Positions 22,235 to 34,284 of a stretch of DNA of 64,000 bases are shown piece after piece. Position 1 is the stretch's first letter; every line of letters begins with the position of its first letter. Source of the DNA: Hordeum vulgare subsp. vulgare (taxonomy: Eukaryota > Streptophyta > Magnoliopsida > Poales > Poaceae); the NCBI RefSeq assembly GCF_904849725.1, contig NC_058524.1:547401763-547465762 (forward strand), written 5' to 3'. The notes under the pieces are model-generated. The model saw only the letters and a list, made by a program, of their open reading frames with translations, was not told where the DNA came from and ran no database searches. The position numbers were made by a program, and so were the translations under genes.

Positions 22235-24054
22235 TGTTGGAATTATACCCTAGAGGCAATAATAAATATAGTTATTATTATAATTCCTGTATCAAGATAA
22301 TCGTTTATTATCCATGCTATAATTGTATTGAATGAAGACTCATTTACATGTGTGGATACATAGACAAAACACTGTCCCTAGCAAGCCTCTAGTTGGCTAG
22401 CCAGTTGATCAAAGATAGTTAGTTTCTTCTGGTTATGAACAAGGTGTTGTTTCTTGATAACTGGATCACGTCATTAGGAGAATCACGTGATGGACTAGAC
22501 CCAAACTAATAGACGTAGCATGTTGATCGTGTCATTTTGTTGCTACTGTTTTCTGCGTGTCAAGTATTTGTTCCCATGACCATGAGATCATATAACTCAC
22601 TAACACTGGAGGAATACTTTGTGTGTATCAAACGTCACAACATAACTGGGTGACTATAAAGATGCTCTACAGGTATCTCCGAAGGTGTTCGTTGAGTTAG
22701 TATGGATCAAGACTGGGATTTGTCACTCCATGTGACGGAGAGGTATCTCGGGGCCCACTCGGTAATACAACATCACACACAAGCCTTGCAAGCAATGTGA
22801 CTTAGTGTAAGTTGCGGGATCTTGTATTACGGAACGAGTAAAGAGACTTGCCGGTAAACGAGATTGAAATAGGTATGGGGATACTGACGATCGAATCTCG
22901 GGCAAGTAACATACCGAAGGACAAAGGGAATGACATACGGGATTATATGAATCCTTGGCACTGAGGTTCAAACGATAAGATCTTCGTAGAATATGTAGGA
23001 TCCAATATGGGCATCCAGGTCTCGCTATTGGATATTGACCGAGGAGTCTCTCGGGTCATGTCTACATAGTTCTCGAACCCGCAGGGTCTGCACACTTAAG
23101 GTTCGACGTTGTTTTATGCGTATTTGAGTTATATGGTTGGTTACCGAATGTTGTTCGGAGTCCCGGATGAGATCACGGACGTCACGAGGGTTTCCGGAAT
23201 GGTATGGAAACGAAGATTGATATATAGGATGACCTCATTTGATTATCGGAAGGTTTTCGGAGTTACCGGGAATGTACCGGGAATGACGAATGGGTTCCGG
23301 GAGTTCACCGGGGGGGGGGGGGAACCCACCCCGGGGAAGCCCATAGGCCTTGAGGGTGGCACACCAGCCCTTAGTGGGCTGGTGGGACATCCCAAAAGGG
23401 CCCTATGCGCATTGGAAGAAAAATCAAAGAGAAAAAAAAGGAGGTGGGAAGCGAAGGAAGGACTCCCACCCACCAAACCAAGTCCAACTCGGTTTGGGGG
23501 GGGGGAGACCTTCCCCCCTTGGCTCGGCCGAACCCCTTGGGGCTCCTTGAGCCCCAAGGCAAGCCCCCCCCCCTCTTCCACCTATATATACGGAGGTTTT
23601 AGGCTGATTTGAGATGACTTTTCCACGGCAGCCCGACCACATACCTCCACGGTTTTTCCTCTAGATCGCGTTTCTGCGGAGCTTGGGCGGAGCCCTGCTG
23701 AGACGAGATCATCACCAACCTCCGGAGAGCCATCACGCTGCCGGAGAACTCTTCTAACTCTCCGTCTCTCTTGCTGGATCAAAAAGGCCGAGATCATCGT
23801 CGAGCTGTACGTGTGCTGAACGCGGAGGTGCCGTCCGTTCGGTACTAGATCGTGGGACTGATCGCGGGATTGTTTGCGGGGCGGATCGAGGGACGTGAGG
23901 ACGTTCCACTACATCAACCGCGTTCACTAACGCTTGTGCTGTACGGTCTACAAGGGTACGTAGATCACTCATCCCCTCTCATAGATGGACATCACCATGA
24001 TAGGTCTTCGTGCGCGTAGGAAATTTTTTGTTTCCCATGCGATGTTCACCAACA
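22235..24054 (+). mobile_element. Angela-1 5' LTR
   Basis: 1820-bp LTR from TGTTGGAATTATACCCTAG to TTCACCAACA. Sequence, length and order of blocks are those of the Angela/BARE1/WIS copia group, the commonest copia elements of Triticeae. It inserts into the Gy-1 LTR. The flanks are GAGGT (22230-22234) and GCGGC (30363-30367); the uninterrupted Gy-1 LTR at 38525 reads GTGGCGGCTAC there, so GCGGC is the original target and GAGGT a mutated copy. Confidence 0.95.
23583..23590 (+). promoter_or_regulatory. TATA box of Angela-1 5' LTR
   Basis: CCTATATATACGGAGG, the LTR promoter. The same box is kept in the 3' LTR (about 29891-29898). Confidence 0.75.
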
Positions 24055-25304
24055 GTGGCATCATGAGCTAGGTTCATGCTTAGATGTCTTCTCGAGTAGA
24101 ACACAAAAGTTTTTGTGGGTGGTGATGTGCGTTTTGCTGCCCTCCTTAGTCTTTTCTTGATTCCGCGGTATTGTTGGATTGAAGCGGCTTGGACCGACAT
24201 TACTCGTACGCTTACGAGAGACTGGTTTCATCGCTTAGAGTAACCCCGTTGCTCAAAGATGACTGGCAAGTGTCGGTTTCTCCAACTTTAGTTGAATCGG
24301 ATTTTACCGAGGAGGTCCTTGGATGAGGTTAAATAGCAACTCATATATCTCCGTTGTGGTGTTTGCGTAAGTAAGATGCGATCCTACTAGATACCCGTGG
24401 TCACCACGTAAAACATGCAACAACAAAATTGGAGGACGTCTAACTTGTTTTTGCAGGGTATGCTTGTGATGTGATATGGCCAACGATGTGATGTGATATA
24501 TTGGATGTATGAGATGATAATGTTGTAATAGATAATATCGACTTGCACGTCGACGACAACCGGCAGGAGCCATAGGGTTGTCTTTATACTAACATTTGTG
24601 CTTGCAGATGCGTTTACTATTTTGCTAGGATGTAGCTTTAGTAGTAATAGCATGAGTAGCACGACAACCCCGATGGCGACACGTTGATGGAGATCATGGT
24701 GTGGCGCCGGTGACAAGAAGATCGTGCCGGTGCTTTGGTGATGGAGATCAAGAAGCACGTGATGATGGCCATATCATGTCACTTATGAATTGCATGTGAT
24801 GTTAATCCTTTTATGCACCTTATTTTGCTTAGAACGACGGTAGCATTATGAGGTGATCTCTCACTAAAATTTCAAGACGAAATTGTGTTCTCCCCGACTG
24901 TGCACCATTGCTACAGTTCGTCGTTTCGAGACACCACGTGATGATCGGGTGTGACAGACTCAACGTTCACATACAACGGGTGCAAAACAGTTGCGCACGC
25001 GTAACACTCGGGTTAAGCTTGACGAGCCTAGCATGTGCAGACGTGGCCTCGGAACACATGAGACCGAAAGGTCGATCATGAATCATATAGATGATATGAT
25101 TAGCATAGGGATGCTTACCACTGAAACTATACTCAACTCACGTGATGATCGGACTTGAGCTAGTGTAAGTGGATCATGAACCACTCAAATGACTAGAGAG
25201 ATGTACTTTTTGAGTGGGAGTTCAGCGAATAATTTGATTAAGTTAAACTCTAATTATCTTGAACATAGTCTAAGTCCACTTTGAATATATTTGTGTTGTA
25301 GATC
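24055..25304 (+). other. Angela-1 primer site and untranslated leader
   Basis: The leader begins with GTGGCATCATGAGCTAGG, a variant of the initiator-tRNA-Met primer site, then ~1.2 kb without a real ORF up to the gag ATG at 25305. It is ~94-95% identical by eye to the Angela-2 leader (50635-51840), so it is conserved though non-coding and probably carries packaging and dimerisation signals (inference). Confidence 0.8.
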
Positions 25305-27059
25305 ATGGCTCACGTGACAGTCACCCTGAATTTTAATACGTTCCTAGAGAAAGCTAAGTTGAAAAATGATGGAAGCAACTTTGTAGACTGGGCTCGTAAT
25401 CTTAAGCCAATCTTACAAGCTGGGAAGAAGGATTATGTCCTTAATGCTGCGCTAGGAGATGAACCACCCGCTACGGCTGATCAGGATGTTAAGAACGCTT
25501 GGTTAGCACGTAAGGAGGACTACTCAGTAGTTCAATGTGCAGTCTTGTATGGCTTAGAACCGGGACTTCAACGTCGCTTTGAGCGTCATGGAGCATTTGA
25601 GATGTTCCAGGAGTTGAAGGTTATCTTTCAGAAGAACGCCCGGATCGAGAGGTATGAGACCTCCGATAAATTCTATGCTTGCAAGATGGAGGAAAACTCG
25701 TGTGTCAGTGAACATGTGCTCAAAATGTCTGGGTACTCAAACCGTCTAGCTGAGCTGGGGATTGAACTTCCGCAAGAGGCTATCACTGACAGAATCCTTC
25801 AATCACTGCCGCCAAGCTATAAAGGCTTTGTGTTGAACTACAACATGCAAGGGATGAACAAGTCTCCCGGCGAGTTGTTTGCGATGCTGAAAGTCGCAGA
25901 GTCTGAACTCCGTAAAGAGCATCAAGTGTTGATGGTGAATAAGACCACTAGTTTCAAGAGAAACGACAAAGGCAAGAAGGGTAATTCAAAGAAGAGCGGC
26001 AAGCCTGTTGGCAATCCGACGAAGAAACCCAAAGCTGGACCTAAGCCTGAAATGGAGTGTTACTATTGCAAGGGTATGGGTCACTGGAAGCGCAATTGCC
26101 CCAAGTATCTGGCAGATAAGAAGGCGGCCAAAGAAAAATCAGGTATATTTGATATACAAGTTATTGATCTGTACTTAACCGGCTCTCGTAGTAGTGCCTG
26201 GGCATTCGATACCGGTTCTGTTGCTCATATTTGCAACTCGAAACAGGAACTGCGGAATAGACAAAGGCTTGCGAAAGATGAAGTGACGATGCACGTAGGA
26301 AATGGTTCCAAGGTTGATGCAATCGCCGTCGGCACAGTTTCACTTCAGTTTCCATCAGGATTAGTTATGAACTTAGATCATTGTTATTTAGTGCCTGCGT
26401 TGAGCATGAACATTATATCTGGATCTTGTTTATTGCGAGACGGTTACACTTTTAAGTCAGAGAATAATGGTTGTTCTATTTCTATGAGTAACATCTTTTA
26501 TGGTCATGCACCCAATGTGAGAGGATTGTTCATATTGAATCTTGATAGTGATACACACATACATAACATTGAGACCAAAAGAGTTAGAGTTAACAATGAT
26601 AGCGCCATATTTTTGTGGCACTGCCGCTTAGGTCATATTGGTGTAAAGCGCATGAAGAAACTCCATGCTGATGGACTTTTGGAGTCACTTGACTTTGATT
26701 CACTTGACACGTGCGAACCATGCCTCATGGGCAAGATGACTAAGACTCCGTTCTCCGGAACAATGGAGCGTGCAAGTGACTTGTTGGAAATCATACATAC
26801 CGATGTGTGTGGTCCGATGAGCGTGGAGGCACGCGGCGGATATCGTTATTTTCTCACCTTCACTGACGATTTGAGTAGATATGGTTATGTCTACTTGATG
26901 AAGCACAAGTCTGAAACATTTGAAAAGTTCAACCAATTTCAGAGTGAAGTTGAAAATCATCGTAACAAGAAGATCAAGTTCCTACGGTCTGATCGTGGGG
27001 GTGAATATCTGAGTTTCGAGTTTGGTGCTCACTTAAGACAATATGGAACTGTTTCATAG
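25305..27059 (+). pseudogene. Angela-1 gag, protease and integrase (amber-terminated)
   Basis: Ty1/copia gag-pol. Gag occupies about residues 1-230 and starts MAHVTVTLNFNTFLEK. A CCHC knuckle lies at residues 252-265 (CYYCKGMGHWKRNC). The aspartic protease has FDTGSVAH, with catalytic Asp302. A GAG-pre-integrase region (HCRLGHIG, CEPCLMGK) follows. The integrase core has Asp500 (HTDVCGP) and Asp563 (SDRGGEY). The frame ends at TAG 27057-27059, inside the integrase core before the catalytic Glu, which is at 27099-27101 in the next stretch of the same frame. The stop fits a CAG-to-TAG change. ATG 25305 is chosen as it heads the family's usual N-terminus and follows the long leader. Confidence 0.92.
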
Positions 27060-27689
27060 TTGACACCGCCTGGAACACCACAGCGTAATGGTGTGTCCGA
27101 ACGTCGTAATCATACTTTATTAGAGATGGTGCGATCTATGATGTCTCTTACCGATTTGCCGTTATCGTTTTGGGGTTATGCATTAGAAACAGTTGCATTC
27201 ACTTTAAATAGGGCACCATCAAAATCCGTTGAGACGACACCATACGAACTGTGGTATGGCAAAAGGCCAAAGTTGTCGTTTCTTAAGGTTTTGGGATGTG
27301 ATGCTTATGTCAAAAAGCTTCATCTTGAAAAACTGGAACGCAAAGCGAAAAAGTGCGTCTTCATAGGTTACCCAAAAGAGATAGTTGGGTACACCTTCTA
27401 TCTCAAATCCGAGGGCAAAGTGTTTGTTGCTAAAAATGGAGCTTTTCTCGAGAAGGAGTTTCTCTCGAGAGAATTGAGTGGGAGGAAGATAGAACTTGAC
27501 GAGGTTGTCGAAACTCTGATCCCTCTGGATGGTGGCGCAGGGCAAGGGGAAACCTCTGTCGTTGCGACGCCGGTTGAGGAGGAAGTTAATGATGATGATC
27601 ATGAAACTCCGGTTCAAGTTTCTGTGGAACCACGCAGGTCGACGAGACCACGTACTGCTCCAGAGTGGTACGGTAATCCCGTCTTATGA
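27060..27689 (+). pseudogene. Angela-1 integrase C-terminal part
   Basis: Same frame as the preceding entry. It holds the integrase Glu (NGVSERRN, 27099-27101), the C-terminal integrase region (CVFIGYPKEIVGYTFY) and an acidic, low-complexity linker. It stops at TGA 27687-27689 just where the corresponding Angela-2 sequence (about 54190) has sense codons, so the stop is a lesion and not a domain border. Confidence 0.9.
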
Positions 27690-29285
27690 ATCATGTTGTT
27701 GGACAACAATGAACCTGCAAATTATGAAGAAGCAATGGTGGGCCGAGATTCCAACAAATGGCTAGAAGCCATGAAGTCCGAGATAGGATCCATGTATGAG
27801 AACAAAGTGTGGACTTTGGAGGTACTGCCTGAGGGCCGCAAGGCTATTCAGAACAAATGGATCTTTAAGAGGAAGACAGACGTTGACGGCAATGTGACCG
27901 TTTATAAAGCTCGACTTGTGGCAAAGGGTTTTTCACAAGTTCAAGGAGTTGACTACGATGAGACATTCTCAGCCGTAGCGATGCTTAAGTCCGTCATAAT
28001 CATGTTAGCAATAGCTGCATTTTTCGATTATGAAATCTGGCAGATGGATGTCAAAACGGCGTTCCTTAACGGTTTCCTTAAGGAAGAATTGTATATGATA
28101 CAACCCAAAGGTTTTGTCGATCCTAAGAATGCTAACAAGGTGTGCAAGCTCCAGCGATCCATTTATGCACTGGTGCAAGCATCTCGGAGTTGGAACAAAC
28201 GCTTTGATGAGGTGATCAAAGCATTTGGGTTTATACAAGTGGTTGGAGAATCTTGTATTTACAAGAAAGTGAGTGGGAGCTCTGTGGCGTTTCTAATATT
28301 ATATGTGGATGACATATTGCTGATTGGAAACAACGTGGAGTTTTTGGAAAGCATAATGGATTACTTGAATAAAAGTTTCTCTATGAAGGACCTAGGAGAA
28401 GCTGCTTACATTCTAGGCATTAAGATCTATAGGGATAGATCAAAACGCCTGATAGGACTTTCACAAAGCACATACCTTGATAAAGTTTTGAAGAGATTCA
28501 AAATGGAACAGTCCAAGAAGGGGTTCTTGCCAGTTTTACAAGGTACGAGATTGAGTAAGACTCAATGCCTAACAACTGATGAAGATAGAGAGCATATGCG
28601 TTCCGTCCCCTATGCTTCAGCCATAGGTTCTATCATGTATGCAATGTTGTGCACTAGACCGGACGTTAGCCTGGCCATAAGTATGGCAGGTAGGTTCCAG
28701 AGTAATCCAGGATTGGATCACTGGACAGCGGTCAAGAATATCCTGAAGTACCTGAAAAGGACTAAGGAGATGTTTCTCGTGTATGGAGGTGACGAAGAGC
28801 TCGCCGTAAAAGGTTACGTCGATGCAAGCTTTGACACAGATCCGGACGACTCTAAGTCGCAAACCAGATACATATTTATTCTTAATGGGGGTGCGGTAAG
28901 CTGGTGCAGTTCCAAGCAAAGCGTCGTAGCAGATTCTACATGTGAAGCAGAGTACATGGCTGCCTCGGAGGCAGCTAAGGAGGGTGTTTGGATGAAGCAG
29001 TTCATGACGGATCTTGGAATGGTGCCAAGCGCACTGAATCCAATAACCTTGTTCTGTGACAACACGGGTGCCATTACCTTAGCAAAGGAACCACGGTTTC
29101 ACAAGAATTCCAGACACATCAAACGACGCTTCAACCTCATCCGCGACTACGTCGAAGGAAAGGACGTAAATATATGCAAAGTGCACACGGATCTGAATGT
29201 AGCAGACCCGCTGACTAAACCTCTTCCACGGCGAAAGCATGATCAACACCAGAACTGTATGGGTGTTAGATTTATTGCAATGTAA
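27690..29285 (+). CDS. Angela-1 reverse transcriptase and RNase H
   Basis: RVT_2 reverse transcriptase and RNase H of the copia polyprotein, open from after the TGA at 27689 to TAA at 29285. RT motifs: WIFKRKTD, KARLVAKGF, WQMDVKTAFLNG, and the catalytic YVDD at 28302-28313. RNase H: GYVDASFD, CEAEYMAA and FCDNTGAI supply the D-E-D acidic residues; the tail has VADPLTKPLP. All key residues are present, so the enzyme part is intact, but it cannot be reached without reading two upstream stops. An internal ATG at 27693 opens the frame, though normal expression is by polyprotein. Confidence 0.9.
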   Translation: MMLLDNNEPANYEEAMVGRDSNKWLEAMKSEIGSMYENKVWTLEVLPEGRKAIQNKWIFKRKTDVDGNVTVYKARLVAKGFSQVQGVDYDETFSAVAMLKSVIIMLAIAAFFDYEIWQMDVKTAFLNGFLKEELYMIQPKGFVDPKNANKVCKLQRSIYALVQASRSWNKRFDEVIKAFGFIQVVGESCIYKKVSGSSVAFLILYVDDILLIGNNVEFLESIMDYLNKSFSMKDLGEAAYILGIKIYRDRSKRLIGLSQSTYLDKVLKRFKMEQSKKGFLPVLQGTRLSKTQCLTTDEDREHMRSVPYASAIGSIMYAMLCTRPDVSLAISMAGRFQSNPGLDHWTAVKNILKYLKRTKEMFLVYGGDEELAVKGYVDASFDTDPDDSKSQTRYIFILNGGAVSWCSSKQSVVADSTCEAEYMAASEAAKEGVWMKQFMTDLGMVPSALNPITLFCDNTGAITLAKEPRFHKNSRHIKRRFNLIRDYVEGKDVNICKVHTDLNVADPLTKPLPRRKHDQHQNCMGVRFIAM

Positions 29286-29323
29286 TTCGCATGATGATGT
29301 GAGGGCTAGATTATTGACTCTAG

Positions 29324-29337
29324 TGCAAGTGGGAGAC
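29324..29337 (+). promoter_or_regulatory. Angela-1 polypurine tract
   Basis: TGCAAGTGGGAGAC directly before the 3' LTR; kept identical before the Angela-2 3' LTR (55595-55608). Confidence 0.8.
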
Positions 29338-30362
29338 TGTTGGAATTATGCCCTAGAGGCAATAATAAATGTATAGTTATTATTACAATTCCTGTATCAA
29401 GATAATCGTTTATTATCCATGCTATAATTGTATTGAATGAAGACTCATTTACATGTGTGGATACATACACAAAACACTGTCCCTAGCAAGCCTCTAGTTG
29501 GCTAGCCAGTTGATCCAAGATAGTCAGTGTCTTCTGATTATGAACAAGGTGTTGTTGCTTGATAACTGGATCACGTCATTAGGAGAATCACGTGATGGAC
29601 TAGACCCAAACTAATAGACGTAGCATGTTGATCGTGTCATTTTGTTGCTACTGTTTTCTGCGTGTCAAGTATTTGTTCCTTAGTGGGCTGGTGGGACAGC
29701 CCAAAAGGGCCCTATGCGCATTGGAAGAAAAATCAAAGAGAAAAAAAGAGGAGGTGGGAAGGGAAGGAAGGACTCCCACCCACCAAACCAAGTCCAACTC
29801 AGTTTAGGGGGGGGGAGACCTTCCCCCCTTGGCTTGGCCGAACCCCTTGGGGCTCCTTGAGCCCCAAGGCAAGGCCCCCCCTCTCCCACCTATATATACG
29901 GAGGTTTTAGGGCTGATTTGAGACGACTTTTCCATGGCAGCCCGACCACATACCTCCACGGTTTTTCCTCTAGATCGCGTTTCTGCGGAGCTCGGGCGGA
30001 GCCCTGCTGAGACGAGATCATCACCAACCTCCGGAGCGCCGTCATGCTGCCGGAGAACTCTTCTACCTCTCCGTCTCTCTTGCTGGATCAAGAACGCCGA
30101 GATCATCGTCGAGCTGTACGTGCGCTGAACGCGGAGGTGCCGTCCGTTCGGTACTAGATCGTGGGACTGATCGCGGGATTGTTTGCGGGGCGGATCGAGG
30201 GACGTGAGGACGTTCCACTACATCAACCGCGTTCACTAACGCTTTTGCTGTACGGTCTACAAGGGTACGTAGATCACTCATTCCCTCTTGTAGATGGACA
30301 TCACCATGATAGGCCTTCGTGCGCGTAGGAATTTTTTGTTTCCCATGCGACGTTCACCAACA
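29338..30362 (+). mobile_element. Angela-1 3' LTR with internal deletion
   Basis: 1025 bp against 1820 bp for the 5' LTR. The two are near-identical on both sides of a single junction at 29679/29680: bases corresponding to about 22575-23370 (796 bp) are missing. The breakpoint has a CC microhomology (GTTCC joined to TTAGTGGG; 5' LTR has GTTCCC and CCC TTAGTGGG). The TATA box and both LTR ends are kept. The deletion must postdate insertion or the last reverse transcription, since the 5' LTR is full length. Confidence 0.95.
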
Positions 30363-30617
30363 GCGGCTACAGGGCTTGTGGCCCACTGGCCCATCCCCTC
30401 CGGTGGATCTTTGTGCAGGTATTTTTTATATTTTCCAAAAATATTCTCCGTCAATTTTTAGGACGTTCTGGGAACTTTCATTTCTGCACAAAAACAACAC
30501 AAGGCAATTCTACTGAAAACAGCGTGAGTCCAGGTTAGTTCCATTTAAATCATGCAAATTAGAGTCTAAAACAAGGGCAAAAGAGTTTGGAAAAGTAGAT
30601 ACGATGGAGACGTATCA
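30363..30617 (-). mobile_element. Gy-1 3' LTR, proximal part
   Basis: First ~250 bp of the Gy-1 3' LTR on the minus strand, starting TGATACGTCTCCATCGTATC at 30617; matches 38526-38785. It directly abuts Angela-1. The polypurine tract of Gy-1 (GCTTGGGGAGT on the minus strand) follows at 30618-30628. Confidence 0.92.
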
Positions 30618-32474
30618 ACTCCCCAAGCATAAAACCTTGCTTGTCCTCAAGCAACTCAGTTGACAAACTGAGAGAGAAAGAAAAACTTTGACAAACTCTG
30701 TTTGATCTTGTTGTTGCAACTATGTCTAACTCATAACCAGAATTTTAGCAAGATCACAAGTTAACCACATAAGCAAGTGACTCAAAGGTCTCACGGTAAA
30801 CTAATATCAATGGCATAATATGAATAGGTGGTATCTTGCTAGCTCTGTCTGAGACCGCAAAACATAAATGCAGAGCACTTTCAAAGATCAAGGGCTGACT
30901 AAACATTGTAATTCATAGCAACGAAGATCCAGTCATAGTCATACTCAATATCAATCAAAAGCAAAGCATAAAAATGACAAAGGTGCTCTAAGTGGTGCTT
31001 ATACAAGAGGAGGATGACTCAATAGGAAAATAAATAGACAGGCCCTTCGCAGAGGGAAGCATTGATTTGCAGAGGTGCCAGAGCTCAAGCTTTGAAAACA
31101 GAGATAATAATTTTGGGTGGCATGCTTTCATTGTCAACGCAATGACCAAGAGTTCTCAATATATTCCATGCTACTCATGCTATAGGTGGTTCCCAAACAT
31201 AAAAGTAAAGTTTTAACTCCCCCACCACCAATCAATCACACTCCACGGCTAGCCGAATCCTCGGGTACCGTCCATACTAACATCTATCCGGGGGGAGTCT
31301 TGTTTTACAGTTATGTTTTCGATTTAAGCGTGGAACTGGGCATTCCAATTACCAGCCCATTTCTCGTGAATGACAGTGAATAAACACATGTCGAGGATAA
31401 CACTCCTAGCATGGAAGATACCAATAGCCCCATGTCACCACATGAGCGGTTCGGGCATGCAAAACGGATTATTTCTTGAAGGTTTAGAGAGTGGCACATG
31501 CAAATTTACTTGGAACGGCAGGTAGATACCGCAAATAGGTAGGTATGGTGGATTCTCATGGGAAAACGTTTGGGTTTATGGAAGTGGATGCACAAGCAGT
31601 ATTCCACTTAGTACAAGTGAAGGCTAGCAAAAGACTGGGAAGCGACCAACTAGAGAGCGACAACAGTCATCAAGATGCAATGAGTTTGACTAACATTGAA
31701 TGCAAGCATGAACAAGATATAAATCACCATGAACACAAACATTATAGAGGCTATGTTGATTTTGTTTCAACTACATGCATGAACATGCGCCAAGTCAAGC
31801 CACTTGAATCATTCAAAGGAGAATACCATCCTATCATACTACATCATAGTCATTTCAAAATCTATGTTGGCATTCAAGAGAAACCATTATAAGCTCCTTG
31901 CTAATTAAGCATGGCATCAGAAACTATGATCTCTAAGTTGTCATTGCAAACATGGTTCTCTCACAACAAAGCTGAATTAGGCATGACAAGCTAGTCATAT
32001 TTACAAAAACAAAATAGATAGAGTTCATACCAGCTTTTCCAATCTCAGTCACTTCATCATATATCATCATTATTGCCTTTCACTTGCACGATCGAACGAT
32101 GTAAACAATAATAAGAGTGCTCGTACATTGGACTAAGCTGAATCTGCAGGCAAACACAAAGGAGAAGACAAAGTAATATGGCTCTTTGAAAGCTAAACAG
32201 GTATGCATGCAAGAGCCACTAAACATTGTAACCAATATCTTCTACCTTGACCCAAAGAAAAAGAAAACTATTTACACGGGAAAGCTCCCAACAAGCAAAA
32301 GAAGAAAGAAAAATCTTTTTGGGTTTTCTCAAAAGGACACAAAACAAGAAAATAAAAATAAACTAGCATGGATAATACAGTGGCAAAGTGTAAACACCGG
32401 CTAACAAAGCGAAAGCATAAGCATGAATGTAAGGTCGGTGAGAACACGTACTCCCCCAAGCTTAGGCTTTTGGC
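30618..32474 (-). other. Gy-1 long non-coding 3' tail
   Basis: ~1.86 kb between the second ORF and the 3' LTR without credible coding. It is clearly conserved with 60376-62324 in Gy-2, including the stretches around 32172-32300 and 31185-31260. At its start (minus strand 32468 to 32447) it has a hairpin (AGGCCAAAAGCCT) and a second polypurine tract, AAGCTTGGGGGAGT (32450-32463). Confidence 0.8.
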
Positions 32475-33609
32475 CTAGCTTGGTCTACTCCCATGGATGG
32501 TCCTGGCGAAACCCAAAATCATAATGGGTGTTATACGGGAGTGCTGCAGCCACTCCTGAATAGCTGTCTCACGAAGTCGAGCAGCCATCGCCTCCCTCTC
32601 ATACTCCTCCGCCTCTCCTATGGTTATGTAGTATCTTCGTTTTACCTGAAAGTCAAAGAAAGCAGGAGCAGGAAGGGTAATATGGAAAACACGCTGCCGG
32701 TTAAATATCAAGCGGTATAGGAAGGATCCATGATCCCTCTCAAGGAACTGGTAGCGTGTTAGAGTGACATGATCAAGGTAAGCTATACGGAGAGGAGGGT
32801 CTTCTGAACGGATGGATACTCCAAGAAAATTTGCTAAGCGTGTCGCATAAATTCCACCAAAGAAATCCCCCTCAATGGCATTATTATTCAGCCTCCTTGC
32901 TATTATAGCTCCCATGTTGAAGCTCCTGTCACCTGTTACTGCGCTCTTAAGGATACTAAGGTCGGATGCACGTAGGTGACAATGTGCACCCTTGCCGTTA
33001 ATGCACCTACCTATGATGAGGGCAAAGTAGTGCAAGGCAGGGAAATGAATGCTTCCTATGGTAGCTTGCGTGATATCTCTAGTTTCTCCAATAGTTATAC
33101 TGGAGACAAAAGTCTCTGACCGAAGACTTAGCAGGATCATTAATACTACCCCCATCGGGTATCTTGCAAATCCTATTGTAATCCTCCAAATCCATGGTGT
33201 AGGATTTATCATACAGATCAAACAGTATGGATGAGTCACGGCCAACTGAAAATTTAAATCTACGCACGAAAGAGGCAGTGAGCATAGCATACTGTTCACA
33301 TTTATCTGAGAGGAATTCTTCTAATCCGGCATTGCAGACAAGTGTATCAAACTCATCCTTGAAACCTGCTTCGATAATGAACTCATCGGAAGGCCAGTCA
33401 CATGGTTGTACCGGTGCGTCCCTTAGTTGATAAGGTTCGGGTTCCCGAAAAGAAAGACGGGGACCCTTCTTACTTGAGGAACCACCATGAAACTTCATCC
33501 TGAACATAATTTCCTTTTGCTGAAATTTTTGAAGTTCAAGAGAAAAGTGAATGAAGACCAACCACACCTTGTAGCAACTACTCCTACTAGTGCCTAGAGA
33601 CCGTATCAC
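32475..33609 (-). pseudogene. Gy-1 second ORF: Athila Orf1 C-terminal-like protein, frameshifted
   Basis: Encodes the protein type annotated in cereals as 'Arabidopsis retrotransposon Orf1 C-terminal domain' (ATHILA family). Recognisable blocks: PVQPCDWPSDEFIIEAGF, DLYDKSYTMDLEDYNRICK, IGSIHFPALHYFALIIGRC, GDFFGGIYATRLANFLGV, YRLIFNRQRVFHITLPAPAF. Two overlapping frames (33609-33079 and 33299-32475) cover it; compared with Gy-2 there is a 1-base insertion near 33110 and another shift close to the C-terminus. The biochemical role of this domain is not known. Its start (MFRMKFHGGSSSKKG, about 33510) matches Gy-2. Confidence 0.85.
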
Positions 33610-34284
33610 GTGCTAAAACTACTTGGGACCAGCTAAATGAACATTTCTAGCTCAAGAATAGGGTCACCAAGGTAGCAAGAATACGTGAAGGATAAAGCAC
33701 TAGAGCAAAAACTAATTGGACCAATGGAGGAGTCACTTACCGAGTAATTTCCCCAAAACGGTTCGGAGAATGGTGCTTTGAGCAAGGAGATCGAAAATCA
33801 CACCCAAATGAGCAAGAACACGGGTTTGAGCTGTGAACCAATTTTTTCTGGAGGTGGAAGAAGAGGATGGGAGCTGTAATGGGTGGAGGAGGTCCCTGTG
33901 GACCCCACAAGCTTGCTAGCCGCCACCAAGGGGGGGCGGCTGTAGGGCTTGTGGCCCACTGGTCTGGCCCCCAGGCAAGCTCTCAGTCCCAGTATTTTTC
34001 AAATATTCCAGAAAAAATCATACTAGATTTTCGGGACCATCGGAGAACTTTTATTTTCAGGGTATTTTTCTCCGGGACGCTAAAACAGAAAACTGGAAAA
34101 ACTAAACTAAATCTATCATTTTTCTTCTAAGCAACAGAAAATGAAAGCTCAAAACAGAGGTATGTGACTCTTTGATTCATCCATTTCATGGTCATCGAAA
34201 GAAATCCGTCAATGGGGTTGATCAAGTCCTCATGACAAAACCTTCTCGAATCGCAAGAGAGAACGGAGAATTTTCGAATAGCCA
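33610..34284 (-). other. Gy-1 spacer where pol would be expected
   Basis: ~675 bp without coding between protease and the second ORF. Reverse transcriptase, RNase H and integrase, which in autonomous Athila elements follow the protease, are absent. The same spacer exists in Gy-2 (58572-59301). Confidence 0.75.

Noticed and set aside
23109..23612. 167-aa plus-strand ORF and its antisense partners (repeated near 29662 and 56720)
   Set aside because: Lies wholly inside Angela LTRs, including poly-G and TATA regions; recurs wherever the LTR does and shows no codon conservation.
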